Of a stretch of DNA of 37,194 bases, positions 8,937-17,795 are shown piece after piece. A program made the position numbers and the translations under genes. The notes below the pieces were generated by a model. The model was given only the letters and a program-made list of their open reading frames with translations, was not told the DNA's origin and searched no databases. The stretch is from positions 1 through 37,194 of the forward strand of contig CAMKRV010000008.1 in assembly GCA_946415265.1 (NCBI GenBank), given 5' to 3'. Position 1 is the stretch's first letter; every line of letters begins with the position of its first letter. Source of the DNA: an uncultured Candidatus Saccharibacteria bacterium (GTDB lineage: Bacteria > Patescibacteriota > Saccharimonadia > Saccharimonadales > Saccharimonadaceae).

Positions 8937-9713
8937 TTATTTTGTCCTTTCTAATACTTCTTTGGTGAATTCTTTGTAGGCTTTGGCGCCTTTACTAAAC
9001 TTATCGTATGCGCCGACTGGCACGCCATGCGAGGGGGCCTCGGCGACGCGAACATTGCGAGGGATAGTGGTGCTAAAAGTAAGCTGCTTGAAGTATTTTT
9101 TGATTTCGTCGTAAACTTGGGAAGAGAGACTAGTGCGTTTATCGTACATAGTGGCGAGTACGCCGAGTAATTTGAGATGCGGATTGGCTTGTTTCATGAC
9201 AAGTTTCATGCTTTCTAGCAACTGCGCTACGCCTTCTAGGGCGTAGAATTCGGTCTGAACTGGAAGAAGAAGATAGTTGGACGCAATCATGCCATTAACG
9301 GTGAGGAGTGATAAGGACGGCGGAAGATCGATGATGACATAGTCGTAATTCTCCGCTATAGTGCGGATGGCGTCGCGCAGGCGAACAAATTTTTTCTGCT
9401 GGCTGGTGATTTCCACTTCGGCATTGGCGAGCTCTGGTGTAGCAGGGGCGAGATCAAAATTTTTGTACTTGGTGGGGCGGATGGCTTCTGTCATTGGTAC
9501 AGCGCCAAGGATGACTTCGGTCATAGTGGAGCCGAGAGCAGCTTTATCCGCTTTTTCAATACCGAGACCAGAAGTAGCATTGCCTTGAGGGTCGAAATCC
9601 ACTAGAAGGGTCTTTTTTTTGTCTTTGGCGAGATAATAGCTGAGATTTACTGCGGTGGTAGTTTTACCCACGCCGCCTTTTTGATTTGTCACACAGATTA
9701 CCTTCGCACTCAT
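8937..9713 (-). CDS. parA: Chromosome partitioning ATPase ParA/Soj
   Basis: MSAKVICVTNQKGGVGKTTTAVNL deviant Walker A. Start reassigned to 9713 because the track ORF extends into a hairpin and rplU. Confidence 0.95.
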   Translation of the reverse strand: MSAKVICVTNQKGGVGKTTTAVNLSYYLAKDKKKTLLVDFDPQGNATSGLGIEKADKAALGSTMTEVILGAVPMTEAIRPTKYKNFDLAPATPELANAEVEITSQQKKFVRLRDAIRTIAENYDYVIIDLPPSLSLLTVNGMIASNYLLLPVQTEFYALEGVAQLLESMKLVMKQANPHLKLLGVLATMYDKRTSLSSQVYDEIKKYFKQLTFSTTIPRNVRVAEAPSHGVPVGAYDKFSKGAKAYKEFTKEVLERTK

Positions 9714-9750
9714 AATACTTAAGATTATACCACATATTTGGCTAAACACA

Positions 9751-9802
9751 AAAAGACGGGTCCTGCCGCCTTTCCTCCCCCTCCAGGCGTCACCCGTCTT
9801 TT
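9751..9802 (-). ncRNA. Structured hairpin, copy 2 (possibly also the rplU terminator)
   Basis: AAAAGACGGGTGACGCCTGGAGGGGGAGGAAAGGCGGCAGGACCCGTCTTTT. Shares its core with 10191-10275 while the outer stem covaries. Confidence 0.6.
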
Positions 9803-9807
9803 GAAGT

Positions 9808-10116
9808 TTAACCGATTTTAGTGATTTCGATTTCGGTGTATTTCTGGCGGTGACCAGTTTCTTTATGAACGCGTTTTTTGGCCTTGTAGCGGATAACGCG
9901 AACTTTGTCACCCTTAACTTCAGGCGTGACAACTTTTGCTGAAACCTTCACGCCTTTTACTGTCGGGGTGCCAACTGTGGTCTTATCGCCGTCAATAAGA
10001 AGCAAAGCGTCAGTTTCGAGCTCTTTAGTGCCTTCCGGGAGGAGGTCCACCCGTAGGGTCTCTTTTTCCTCGACGAGATATTGCTTCCCGCCTACGAGGA
10101 TAACTGCTTTCTTCAT
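9808..10116 (-). CDS. rplU: 50S ribosomal protein L21
   Basis: 102 aa; VILVGGKQYLVEEKETLRVD...VRVIRYKAKKRVHKETGHRQKYTEIEI. Confidence 0.95.
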   Translation of the reverse strand: MKKAVILVGGKQYLVEEKETLRVDLLPEGTKELETDALLLIDGDKTTVGTPTVKGVKVSAKVVTPEVKGDKVRVIRYKAKKRVHKETGHRQKYTEIEITKIG

Positions 10117-10190
10117 ATTAATCCTTTGTTAACTCTGTATATTGTATCATATTTTAACAAAAATGAAAAGGGTATTCTTTGAAACTTCTT

Positions 10191-10275
10191 TAGGCGGGTC
10201 CTGTCGCCTTTCCTCCCCCAAAATTTTGCGTGCGCAAACATTTTGGGGGGTCCCCCTCCAGGCGTCACCCGCCTA
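10191..10275 (-). ncRNA. Structured hairpin, copy 1, with inserted apical hairpin
   Basis: TAGGCGGGTGACGCCTGGAGGGGG-[ACCCCCCAAAATGTTTGCGCACGCAAAATTTTGGGGG]-AGGAAAGGCGACAGGACCCGCCTA. Confidence 0.6.
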
Positions 10276-10277
10276 GA

Positions 10278-11609
10278 CTAAGCGGCATTATCAGAATCTT
10301 TATTCGGAGTGTCTTTTGTGGCGTCTTTCCCAGAAACACTATTTTCTACAGTTTTCAAAGTCTTCTGTGTGCGGTATAGATAGTATCCTCCGCCGCCGAT
10401 ACCAGCGATAATCACGATAGCCAGGACGATTTCTAGTGGACCGGTATTGGGAAGTTCCTGACAACCTTCCATTTCGGGGTTGGTTTTGCAGTTTTTTTCT
10501 GGAGTGTCTTCAGGAATAGTACAGTCGCCATCCACCATAAGTTCTACCTCGGCTTTTTTGTTTCCGTCATTAGTGCTGACTGTAACTGCGTTGGTAAATT
10601 TGTCACCACAATTGACGCCGTCTTTGACAACTACGTTATAGGTAATTTCTGCCCAACCATTACCGCCAGCGTAATCGCCAATATTCATACCATTATCCGT
10701 AATGATGTCGTCGTTTACCGGTTTACCGTCTGGGAAATTGTTATTGTAGAGAATAGCACTACCCGCCACATACTCGAGCGTATCGGGTAGGGTGTCCCTT
10801 ATTACGACATTGGATTGATCCATGGTGCCTGTATTATCATAACGAACCTTAAAAGTCACAATGTCGCCAGCTTTAACTTTATAGTTGTCGCCAACTACAG
10901 ATTTGGATATGTCAAAGCCTGGGGCATCTGCGAAAATTTGGTAAGTCACATAGCCAGCATACTCATTACAGCCTGGAAGTAAGCCAGAGAATTTATTGTA
11001 TCCTAGTAAAGCACCGTCGCCAAAGAGATAGTCTGGGCCAATAGATTGCCCGTTCAACGCACCACCATTATGGATTGTGGCGGTGCCTGGAACATAGCGA
11101 AGATAAAGATCTTGAGTGGCCGTAAGGTAAGCGCCATCCCAAACCTCCAAAGGATCGGTATCAGAAGCAAAGATTGTACCTGTAACGGTAGCTTTTTCAC
11201 CAGATTTTACCGTAGCCGGGAAGCTAGATTTCATAGCGGCGCCGTCAGCAATCCCGATAGCAGTCTTGCCTACATCATGAGCATCGGCGTTGTTGTGATA
11301 GTAAATATAAACTTCGTAAGTTTTGCCAGGCTCTACGGTGACTTCGTCGCCAAATTTTTCACCATCTTTGACTTCGCGGATACGCACGAAATTGCGCTCA
11401 TCGCCAAGCTGGGGGTTGTTGGTGATGGAGTTGAAAGTAGCATAAGGAGCTGGGTCTTCCCAGGTGAAGGTTTTGCGATCTGGGCCCCATGGAGTGTCTA
11501 CTAGAGCTTGGGCATCATTGCCTTGGATCAAACTACCACTGCTTAAGCCAACCGCTGCTATAGCCGAAGCCGCCATTGTTAAACTGATTTTCTTAAAAAC
11601 TTTCTTCAT
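10278..11609 (-). CDS. LPXTG-type surface protein with DUF11-like repeat
   Basis: Signal peptide, DTLPDTLEYVAGSA, ELPNTG + TM + basic tail. Start reassigned to MKKVFKK at 11609. Confidence 0.75.
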   Translation of the reverse strand: MKKVFKKISLTMAASAIAAVGLSSGSLIQGNDAQALVDTPWGPDRKTFTWEDPAPYATFNSITNNPQLGDERNFVRIREVKDGEKFGDEVTVEPGKTYEVYIYYHNNADAHDVGKTAIGIADGAAMKSSFPATVKSGEKATVTGTIFASDTDPLEVWDGAYLTATQDLYLRYVPGTATIHNGGALNGQSIGPDYLFGDGALLGYNKFSGLLPGCNEYAGYVTYQIFADAPGFDISKSVVGDNYKVKAGDIVTFKVRYDNTGTMDQSNVVIRDTLPDTLEYVAGSAILYNNNFPDGKPVNDDIITDNGMNIGDYAGGNGWAEITYNVVVKDGVNCGDKFTNAVTVSTNDGNKKAEVELMVDGDCTIPEDTPEKNCKTNPEMEGCQELPNTGPLEIVLAIVIIAGIGGGGYYLYRTQKTLKTVENSVSGKDATKDTPNKDSDNAA

Positions 11610-11610
11610 A

Positions 11611-13302
11611 CTAGAAATCTCCATTTTCTACTGCGGCTTCTTCGCCAGAATCGCTGTAATTGTCTCCGCCGGCCGAGGCTCCACTGCCGTTTTCGCCGCC
11701 AGCAGCTTGCGCTGCTGCCTGTGAGGCATTGCCGGAGTTATCTACTTGTTGCCCCTGCGAGATGGATTCTGGGCTGTAGTAGGCATTTTCGCCATTAGTA
11801 CTATCTCCACCTTGGTTTTCTCCGCCAGATAATCTTTCCCCATCAGTATTTGCACCTGGAGCAACAATATTACTTGAGGCATAGCCGCTGCTATTGGTAC
11901 CGTTATTTTCCGATCCGGAACCCGGTGTAGCCTTGTTATCATCTATATAGCCCTGGTTTCCTTTGTTGGTATTTTCGTTCTGTTCTTTGGTTACTTCTGC
12001 ATCCGGATCAACTTTGTCAGACGGTACGACATCCGGGCCACCATGAGGATCACCTGATTTGCCCCACTCTGTAGTTGGTTGAGTTGGGACTTCCGGAGTT
12101 GGTCGAGTTGGGACTTCCGGAGTTGGGTTTGGATCATTTGGATCTATATACGGAACTCCTGGCGGGAATTCTCCTTCGCCATAATTAACTTGCCCACCGC
12201 AAGAAAGATTAATATCGGCAATTTGATAGGAAACGGTTTCCCATTTGTCACTGCTGCCAGTGCCAGAGGCCAATGGACGCATAATATCTACTTGCGGGGC
12301 ACCGTTGCGTTGGACGTTAGCGTAGCCGATATGAAGTTTGTTTGGAATATAAATACCCTCTTGCTCATCATCTACAAAGTAGACATAGCTGCTGGTCTCA
12401 AAATCGTTTTCTTTATAGAATTTGAATATTGTTTTTTTATCATTTAAGGCTCGTTCAAGCTTTTGATAAATTTTTTCTTGAAGTATGCCACCGTCTGAGT
12501 CATTACTCATCCTATCGTCAATTTCCACCATAGTCTTACCAGTAAGGTTGAGTTCGGCTTTTTCATCTGGCGTTAATATAGTATAGGCGTATGACGCTAG
12601 GGCTTCTGGCGTGCGTTTTGCTACGTCCATAATGCCTTGGGCCGTGGCTTCCCTATCGCCGTAACAATCTGCCAGACTATAGTCGTAAGCGTTGGCGGAT
12701 TCTTTCCCTTCTCTATCGGCATAATGGCTATAGTCATATGTCACTCCATTAGCCTGCTCTCCAACTAGAGTAGCGGCTTCAGCCTCTACGGAAGCAGACT
12801 CCGAACTAGATGATTGATTATTGCCAATACAGGCGGCAAGCGAAAAAGCCATAGTGGCAGCTAGTCCTACTCCTAATATAGCTTTAGATGCCCGGCTTTT
12901 TTTTGCCTTTTCTAATATTCTACGGACTAGACTTTCATGCGTAGCTTCTTCTTCACCATTGCCAATATGGCTCTCCGTGGTTTCTGATGCAACATTTGTA
13001 TTCTGCGTTGGGTGTTCGTGCCACTCTACACCCTCGAGCTTATGAAGTACGGCTACAGTCGGGTCTTCTTGCGCTTCTTGTTGTGGTATTTCTGGCGTTT
13101 CTACTACTTTTTCTTGAGGCATCATGTTCATATCTTCTGATGGTGTCTCTGACGTCCCGTTCTCCATCTCCCCCTCCGCTTCACGATAACCAGCATATGC
13201 CGTAGCTCCAAATTTATGCGTAAGTTCTTCGGGCACTTGCGGCGCTGGTTGTTCAGCATTGTATGTTTCATTATTGCTAAAACTTTCAAAATTATTAGGC
13301 AT
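11611..13302 (-). CDS. Membrane-anchored, low-complexity secreted protein
   Basis: Single TM near residue 140 (ILGVGLAATMAFSLAAC), TPEVPT repeats, Gly/Asn/Ser-rich C-terminus. Confidence 0.7.
   Translation of the reverse strand: MPNNFESFSNNETYNAEQPAPQVPEELTHKFGATAYAGYREAEGEMENGTSETPSEDMNMMPQEKVVETPEIPQQEAQEDPTVAVLHKLEGVEWHEHPTQNTNVASETTESHIGNGEEEATHESLVRRILEKAKKSRASKAILGVGLAATMAFSLAACIGNNQSSSSESASVEAEAATLVGEQANGVTYDYSHYADREGKESANAYDYSLADCYGDREATAQGIMDVAKRTPEALASYAYTILTPDEKAELNLTGKTMVEIDDRMSNDSDGGILQEKIYQKLERALNDKKTIFKFYKENDFETSSYVYFVDDEQEGIYIPNKLHIGYANVQRNGAPQVDIMRPLASGTGSSDKWETVSYQIADINLSCGGQVNYGEGEFPPGVPYIDPNDPNPTPEVPTRPTPEVPTQPTTEWGKSGDPHGGPDVVPSDKVDPDAEVTKEQNENTNKGNQGYIDDNKATPGSGSENNGTNSSGYASSNIVAPGANTDGERLSGGENQGGDSTNGENAYYSPESISQGQQVDNSGNASQAAAQAAGGENGSGASAGGDNYSDSGEEAAVENGDF
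12070..12126 (-). repeat. Short tandem repeat coding TPEVPT(R/Q)P
   Basis: GAGTTGGGACTTCCGGAGTTGG unit repeated twice in tandem. Confidence 0.7.
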
Positions 13303-13624
13303 TTTGACCTCCTAAAAATTGTTTGCCGAAAGCAGTCATGGTGTCGCCAATGGTTTTTTGTAGATCTAGGCCGGCATTTTGAAAGAAGTTTTGAAAAACT
13401 TCAGGGGATTCTTCGCCGCGATCAAGAATTTGGTTAAATTCTTCAAGTTGTGGAGTAGTTAGACTGCCAAAAATCGCCATGCCAATCTTATCGTCGAGAG
13501 ATTTAATACTTTGCTCCCTGAGGGCACTTAACTCCTCTGCCGTGCTTGCGGGTAAAGGTTTTTGTTTCATGAGTTCATCGACAAACTGGCCCAAGGTTTC
13601 CCGATCAATAAGATAGTTGTCCAT
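13295..13624 (-). CDS. Small protein, unknown
   Basis: 109 aa. Overlaps the start of the 563-aa gene (AATGCCTAA). Confidence 0.7.
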   Translation of the reverse strand: MDNYLIDRETLGQFVDELMKQKPLPASTAEELSALREQSIKSLDDKIGMAIFGSLTTPQLEEFNQILDRGEESPEVFQNFFQNAGLDLQKTIGDTMTAFGKQFLGGQNA

Positions 13625-13663
13625 ATTTTAATTTTATTTAATAATGTTGACCTTTCTGGTTTT

Positions 13664-13692
13664 AGTTTAACATAACCTTTTTTTAAGGTCAA
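13664..13692 (-). promoter_or_regulatory. Sigma70-like promoter for the 13624..10278 cluster
   Basis: TTGACC (13692-13687), 17 nt, TAAACT (13669-13664). Confidence 0.55.
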
Positions 13693-13713
13693 ACATTGAG
13701 AAAATTAGAGAAA

Positions 13714-13745
13714 GCTAAAAACCGAACATTGTGTTCGGTTTTTAG
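13714..13745. terminator. Bidirectional terminator
   Basis: GCTAAAAACCGAACA-TT-GTGTTCGGTTTTTAGC inverted repeat. Confidence 0.8.
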
Positions 13746-13937
13746 CGTAATTTATGGTTCCCTTGCGGTGTTTAGGATCGTAATGGCACCGTAAAACAAA
13801 TTTTGATTTTTAAATAACTGGCGTCTATCTTATAGGCAAATTCCTTTCTTTGATTAATGTTTAATGTTCTTGTCTTACATGGGTTTATCCTTTCTTTTGG
13901 AAAACTTATGACTTTTTATTTTGATTGTCGCACTATT

Positions 13938-14153
13938 TTAGGCGGCGACTTCTTTGTCTTTTTCTCCTTTCCAATTCCATAAACCATCTATAGATAATTT
14001 GATGGAAGATTTTTTGATTTTAGCTATAGTTTCCTTTGTAACGTCGCTTGGCGAGATATACGTACCTTCGTCTTCAAATGGTTGATAATCTATGTCGTCT
14101 TTCCAATCCGAATCTATTACTTTGGTTGGTAGTTGGATGGTTTGTGTTGTCAT
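13938..14153 (-). CDS. Small hypothetical protein
   Basis: 71 aa, RBS AAAGGAAAAC, strong upstream promoter. Confidence 0.6.
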   Translation of the reverse strand: MTTQTIQLPTKVIDSDWKDDIDYQPFEDEGTYISPSDVTKETIAKIKKSSIKLSIDGLWNWKGEKDKEVAA

Positions 14154-14228
14154 TTTGTTTTCCTTTGTTTTTATTTTTGTTTAGTTGTGATTTGTTAGAA
14201 TTTTTGTTTTGTTTTCTAACTTGTTTTG

Positions 14229-14257
14229 AGTATAGCACACATGTGTGATTTTGTCAA
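14229..14257 (-). promoter_or_regulatory. Strong sigma70-like promoter with a palindrome in the spacer
   Basis: TTGACA-17 nt-TATACT. The spacer contains the perfect palindrome CACACATGTGTG (14236-14247). Confidence 0.75.
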
Positions 14258-14350
14258 TAGTATTTATGCTTAAAATATGGTGATTTGTCAAATACACAGG
14301 GGTAAAAATATACAAAAAACTTAAATGAGTCTTGCTTAAACATATCTTAT

Positions 14351-14519
14351 AAAAACCTCAAAACTCGCATTTTTCTCAGCGATTGAAACGCGCGCCAAGA
14401 TAATTTTTAACAACACCAGGCGGCTTTCGACCTGGGACTTTCCAGGTTTTCAAGCCGTGGAGTTGTAAAAATTATATGGGCGATTTCAAATGCTTCAAAA
14501 ATAGAGTTTTGAGGTTTTT
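14351..14519. ncRNA. Long quasi-palindromic structured element (ncRNA or MITE-like)
   Basis: Nested pairings: 14351-14366/14504-14519 (16 bp perfect), 14400-14414/14462-14475, CGGCTT/AAGCCG, ACCTGG/CCAGGT. Confidence 0.5.
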
Positions 14520-14563
14520 TGAGAAGCTAAGTTTCTGCCACTTACCTTGCTATTATTAGGCTT

Positions 14564-17548
14564 TTAAACCTTCTCTAGAGTAATCGTGATGTTTTCGCCG
14601 TTTAGCTTGGCGATTTCATCGTAGGAGTAGTTTTGGTTTTTGGTTATTTCGGTGGCGTTGACTTCAAACTTTATCAAATCTTCGTAGCCTTTTGGTAAAT
14701 CTATAGATAGCGAGAGCTTAATTTGGTCGTCTACCTGGAGACCGGCGTGCTTGCGGGCGGCTTGGATAGCACGGATGAGATCGCGAGCGTAGCCTTCCCT
14801 CTTTAGCTCTTCTGTAAGGGTTTTGTCCAATGTTAGCTCTGGGCCATTTTCAACTTTCTTTACGTTCACTTCGTCGGCAATAATCTGTTCGTAGAATTCT
14901 GGCAATTTTTCACCGTCGTATATAAGTTTGGCGAGGGGCTGTCGGATTTTGATTTGCTGCTCGGTCTCGGATTTTTGCATACGAAGAGCTAAGGCATCGG
15001 TAATAATCTGGCGCGTGCGAGCCATCTTGGCTAATACATCTTCGTCGATTTCTCCAGCCACAGGCCAATCTAATAAATGAACAGATTCGGTACTACCGGT
15101 CATTTTCTGGTATAGCTCGTCAGCTAAGAACGGGGTAAATGGTGCTAAAATTTTGCTAAGATAAACTAAAACATAATAGAGGGTAGCGTAAGCAGAGGTT
15201 TTGTCAGCCGCGTTGTCGTTTTTGCTGAAGCGACGGCGAGAGCGGCGGACGAACCAGTTGGAAAGATCGTCAATAAATGGGAGAACATTTTCTAGCGCTT
15301 TAGGGATATTATATTCTTCCATACCGGCGGTGATGTCGTTTCTTAACTGATAGACGCGGGAGATGATCCATTGGTCCAAAGGCGAGCTCAAAATGCGCTT
15401 CGTTCGACTCGCTTCGTCGCGCCCGTCGTTACGGGGCTCCTCGCTCATTCCGCTCCCGTCGTCGCGTACGGTCTCACGAAGCAACATTTCGAGCCCTTCG
15501 TTGTCTACTCCATCAATTTCAGCGTAGGTCGTGAAGAAATCATAAACGTTCCAAATCATGGCGAGTTTACGGTTGACGTCGGAGACGTCTTTGTCGAGCA
15601 GAGCAAAATCTTCACCAGAGAGGACTGGACTGGACAACAGCAAGAAGCGGAGACTATCGGCAGAATATTGATCCATCAGAATATTTGGGTCGGTGTAGTT
15701 GCCTAAGGACTTGCTCATTTTGCGGCCATCATTCCCCGCTAAAGTACCAGTAGTAATGACGTTTTTATAGGCGTTTTTAGGGCCGTTTTTAGCCTTTTCA
15801 CCGAAGGCACCAATTTCGGCCAAGGTGGTATTTACGGCGTGGACATAATAAAACCAAGCGCGAACCTGTCCGACGTATTCCACAATAAAATCAGCAGGAT
15901 AGTTGCGTTCGAACTTTTCTTTATTTTCGAACGGATAGTGGAGCTGCGCGAATGGCATGGAACCAGATTCAAACCAGCAGTCTAGCACCTTTTCGATACG
16001 AGTAAAGTGCTCACCATCGATATCAAACTCAATTTCGTCCACCCAAGGACGATGATAATCTTCGAGTTCTACACCGGAAAGTTCTTTGAGTTCGGCATAG
16101 GAGCCAACTACTTTGATAGAACCTTTATCGCCTTTCCAAACTGGCATAGCGGTAGCCCAGAAACGGTCACGTGAGAGGTTCCAATCTGGGGCGGCTTCGA
16201 TATTTTTGGCGAAGCGACCATGTTTTAGATAGCCCGGGAACCAATTGATGTTCTCGTTTTCGGCGAGCATCAATGGTTTTTGTCCTTCGATATCAAAGAA
16301 CCATGACGGGAAGGCACGATACATAATGCGTTCTTTAGAACGAGGATTAAATGGGTATTCGTGCTGAATATATTCAATTTTGTAGATAATTCCCTTTTCT
16401 TCTAGGCATTTAGCAATGAATTTATTGGCCGCCCAGATTTGGATACCGTGTTCATCGGTGTCGCGTACACCGAGAGCGTGGAGCTTGTCGGCATATTCTG
16501 GCATATAATAGCCGTTTTCGTCTAGGGTGTCTATAAATTCGACTTCATCTTGGTGCGCCAGATACAAGGCATAGTCATCTTCACCATAAGCCGGAGCGAT
16601 ATGGACTATACCGGTACCTTCTTCTTCGCCAACAAAATCCGCAGTGTAAACTTGACATATTGTGCTATCCATGCTATAATACTGACAGCCAGCTAGGCTG
16701 GTACCGGTGATTTTGTGGTCTATAACTTCGTAGTCTGTATCTGCGAAGATTTTTTCTATCTTGTTTTCTGCGAGAATATAAACTTCGCCACCTACTTTTA
16801 CTTTGGCATAATTCATATTTGGACCTACTGCCAACATGCGGTTGGCCATTAAGGTCCAAGGGGTGGTGGTCCAGGCTAGGAAATACTCGTCAGCATCTTT
16901 TGCCTTGAATTTTACATAGGCGGACGGATCGGTGACAGTCTGATAGGCATCGTTGTCCATGGTAACTTCAGCTTTAGAAACTGGAGTAGCGAACTTGGTA
17001 TCGTACATCAGAACCTTGCGGCCTTCGTAGATCTTCCCTGCTTCGTAAAGCTTTTTAAAGGCCCACCAAACAGATTCCATGAAATCTTTGTTCATGGTGC
17101 GATAACAATTGTCAAAATCTACCCAGCGGCCGACTCGCTCGATAGTGCTGCGCCAAGCCTCAGAGTTGGCAACCATAGATTCGCGAGCTTTGACGATGTA
17201 ATCTTCTAGGCTCCATTTGGTGCCGATGTCGCGGCGATCAGTAATACCGAGCTGTTTCTCTACGAAATTTTCGGCTGGTAGGCCGTGGCAATCCCAGCCC
17301 CATTTACGTTCTACGCGATAGCCATTCATGGTATAGTAGCGCGGAACTGCATCTTTGACTACAGAGCTAAGGAGCGTGCCATGATGCGGCAAGCCCGTAA
17401 TGAACGGAGGGCCGTCATAGAAGACGTATGACTTATCGATTGGGCGATTCTCTACTGACTGTTCAAACGTTTTGTTCTTTTTCCACCACTCAGTGAGGGC
17501 GTTTTCGTATTCTATGGCTTTTCTTCTTTGGCCAGCTCGGTATTTCAT
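14564..17548 (-). CDS. ileS: Isoleucyl-tRNA synthetase
   Basis: GLPHHGTLL (HIGH-like), WTTTPWTL, GRKMSKSLGN (KMSKS), editing and anticodon-binding domains. Confidence 0.95.
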   Translation of the reverse strand: MKYRAGQRRKAIEYENALTEWWKKNKTFEQSVENRPIDKSYVFYDGPPFITGLPHHGTLLSSVVKDAVPRYYTMNGYRVERKWGWDCHGLPAENFVEKQLGITDRRDIGTKWSLEDYIVKARESMVANSEAWRSTIERVGRWVDFDNCYRTMNKDFMESVWWAFKKLYEAGKIYEGRKVLMYDTKFATPVSKAEVTMDNDAYQTVTDPSAYVKFKAKDADEYFLAWTTTPWTLMANRMLAVGPNMNYAKVKVGGEVYILAENKIEKIFADTDYEVIDHKITGTSLAGCQYYSMDSTICQVYTADFVGEEEGTGIVHIAPAYGEDDYALYLAHQDEVEFIDTLDENGYYMPEYADKLHALGVRDTDEHGIQIWAANKFIAKCLEEKGIIYKIEYIQHEYPFNPRSKERIMYRAFPSWFFDIEGQKPLMLAENENINWFPGYLKHGRFAKNIEAAPDWNLSRDRFWATAMPVWKGDKGSIKVVGSYAELKELSGVELEDYHRPWVDEIEFDIDGEHFTRIEKVLDCWFESGSMPFAQLHYPFENKEKFERNYPADFIVEYVGQVRAWFYYVHAVNTTLAEIGAFGEKAKNGPKNAYKNVITTGTLAGNDGRKMSKSLGNYTDPNILMDQYSADSLRFLLLSSPVLSGEDFALLDKDVSDVNRKLAMIWNVYDFFTTYAEIDGVDNEGLEMLLRETVRDDGSGMSEEPRNDGRDEASRTKRILSSPLDQWIISRVYQLRNDITAGMEEYNIPKALENVLPFIDDLSNWFVRRSRRRFSKNDNAADKTSAYATLYYVLVYLSKILAPFTPFLADELYQKMTGSTESVHLLDWPVAGEIDEDVLAKMARTRQIITDALALRMQKSETEQQIKIRQPLAKLIYDGEKLPEFYEQIIADEVNVKKVENGPELTLDKTLTEELKREGYARDLIRAIQAARKHAGLQVDDQIKLSLSIDLPKGYEDLIKFEVNATEITKNQNYSYDEIAKLNGENITITLEKV

Positions 17549-17745
17549 TTTGCTCCTTTCATTAAAAAATCCAATGGTTTTACCATTGGAACTCTATAAG
17601 AGCGGTACCATCCAATTTCTGAGTAATTTTTGTACTCAGCACTTAATTCATCTCTTACGCGGACTCACGGGTGGGTCTAATCGGAATAATCCTTTCTTCC
17701 ACCAGCTTGCAGGTGATAGCTGCTCGAACGCTTTTCTTCAGTATA
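17549..17745 (-). promoter_or_regulatory. T-box leader of ileS with promoter
   Basis: T-box GGATGGTACCGC, antiterminator ATTGGA...TCCAAT, terminator TCCAATGGTAAAACCATTGGATTTTTT, stem CTGAGTA/TACTCAG, -10 TATACT (17740-17745). Confidence 0.85.
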
Positions 17746-17795
17746 TCATATTTGGAAGATAAAATAAATGCTCTTGCCATCAAGATGATGACGGT

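Noticed and set aside
8089-9713. parS site near parAB
   Set aside because: No TGTTTCACGTGAAACA-like palindrome was found in the window.
9751-10275. Hairpins flanking rplU as RNase P RNA fragments (GGGGAGGAAAG similarity)
   Set aside because: Only a short purine-rich match; the order and pairing do not fit RNase P.
13870-13895. Start-stop mini-ORF (ATGTAA after AAAGAAAGGATAAACCC)
   Set aside because: Probably chance; no downstream gene close enough to suggest leader-peptide control.
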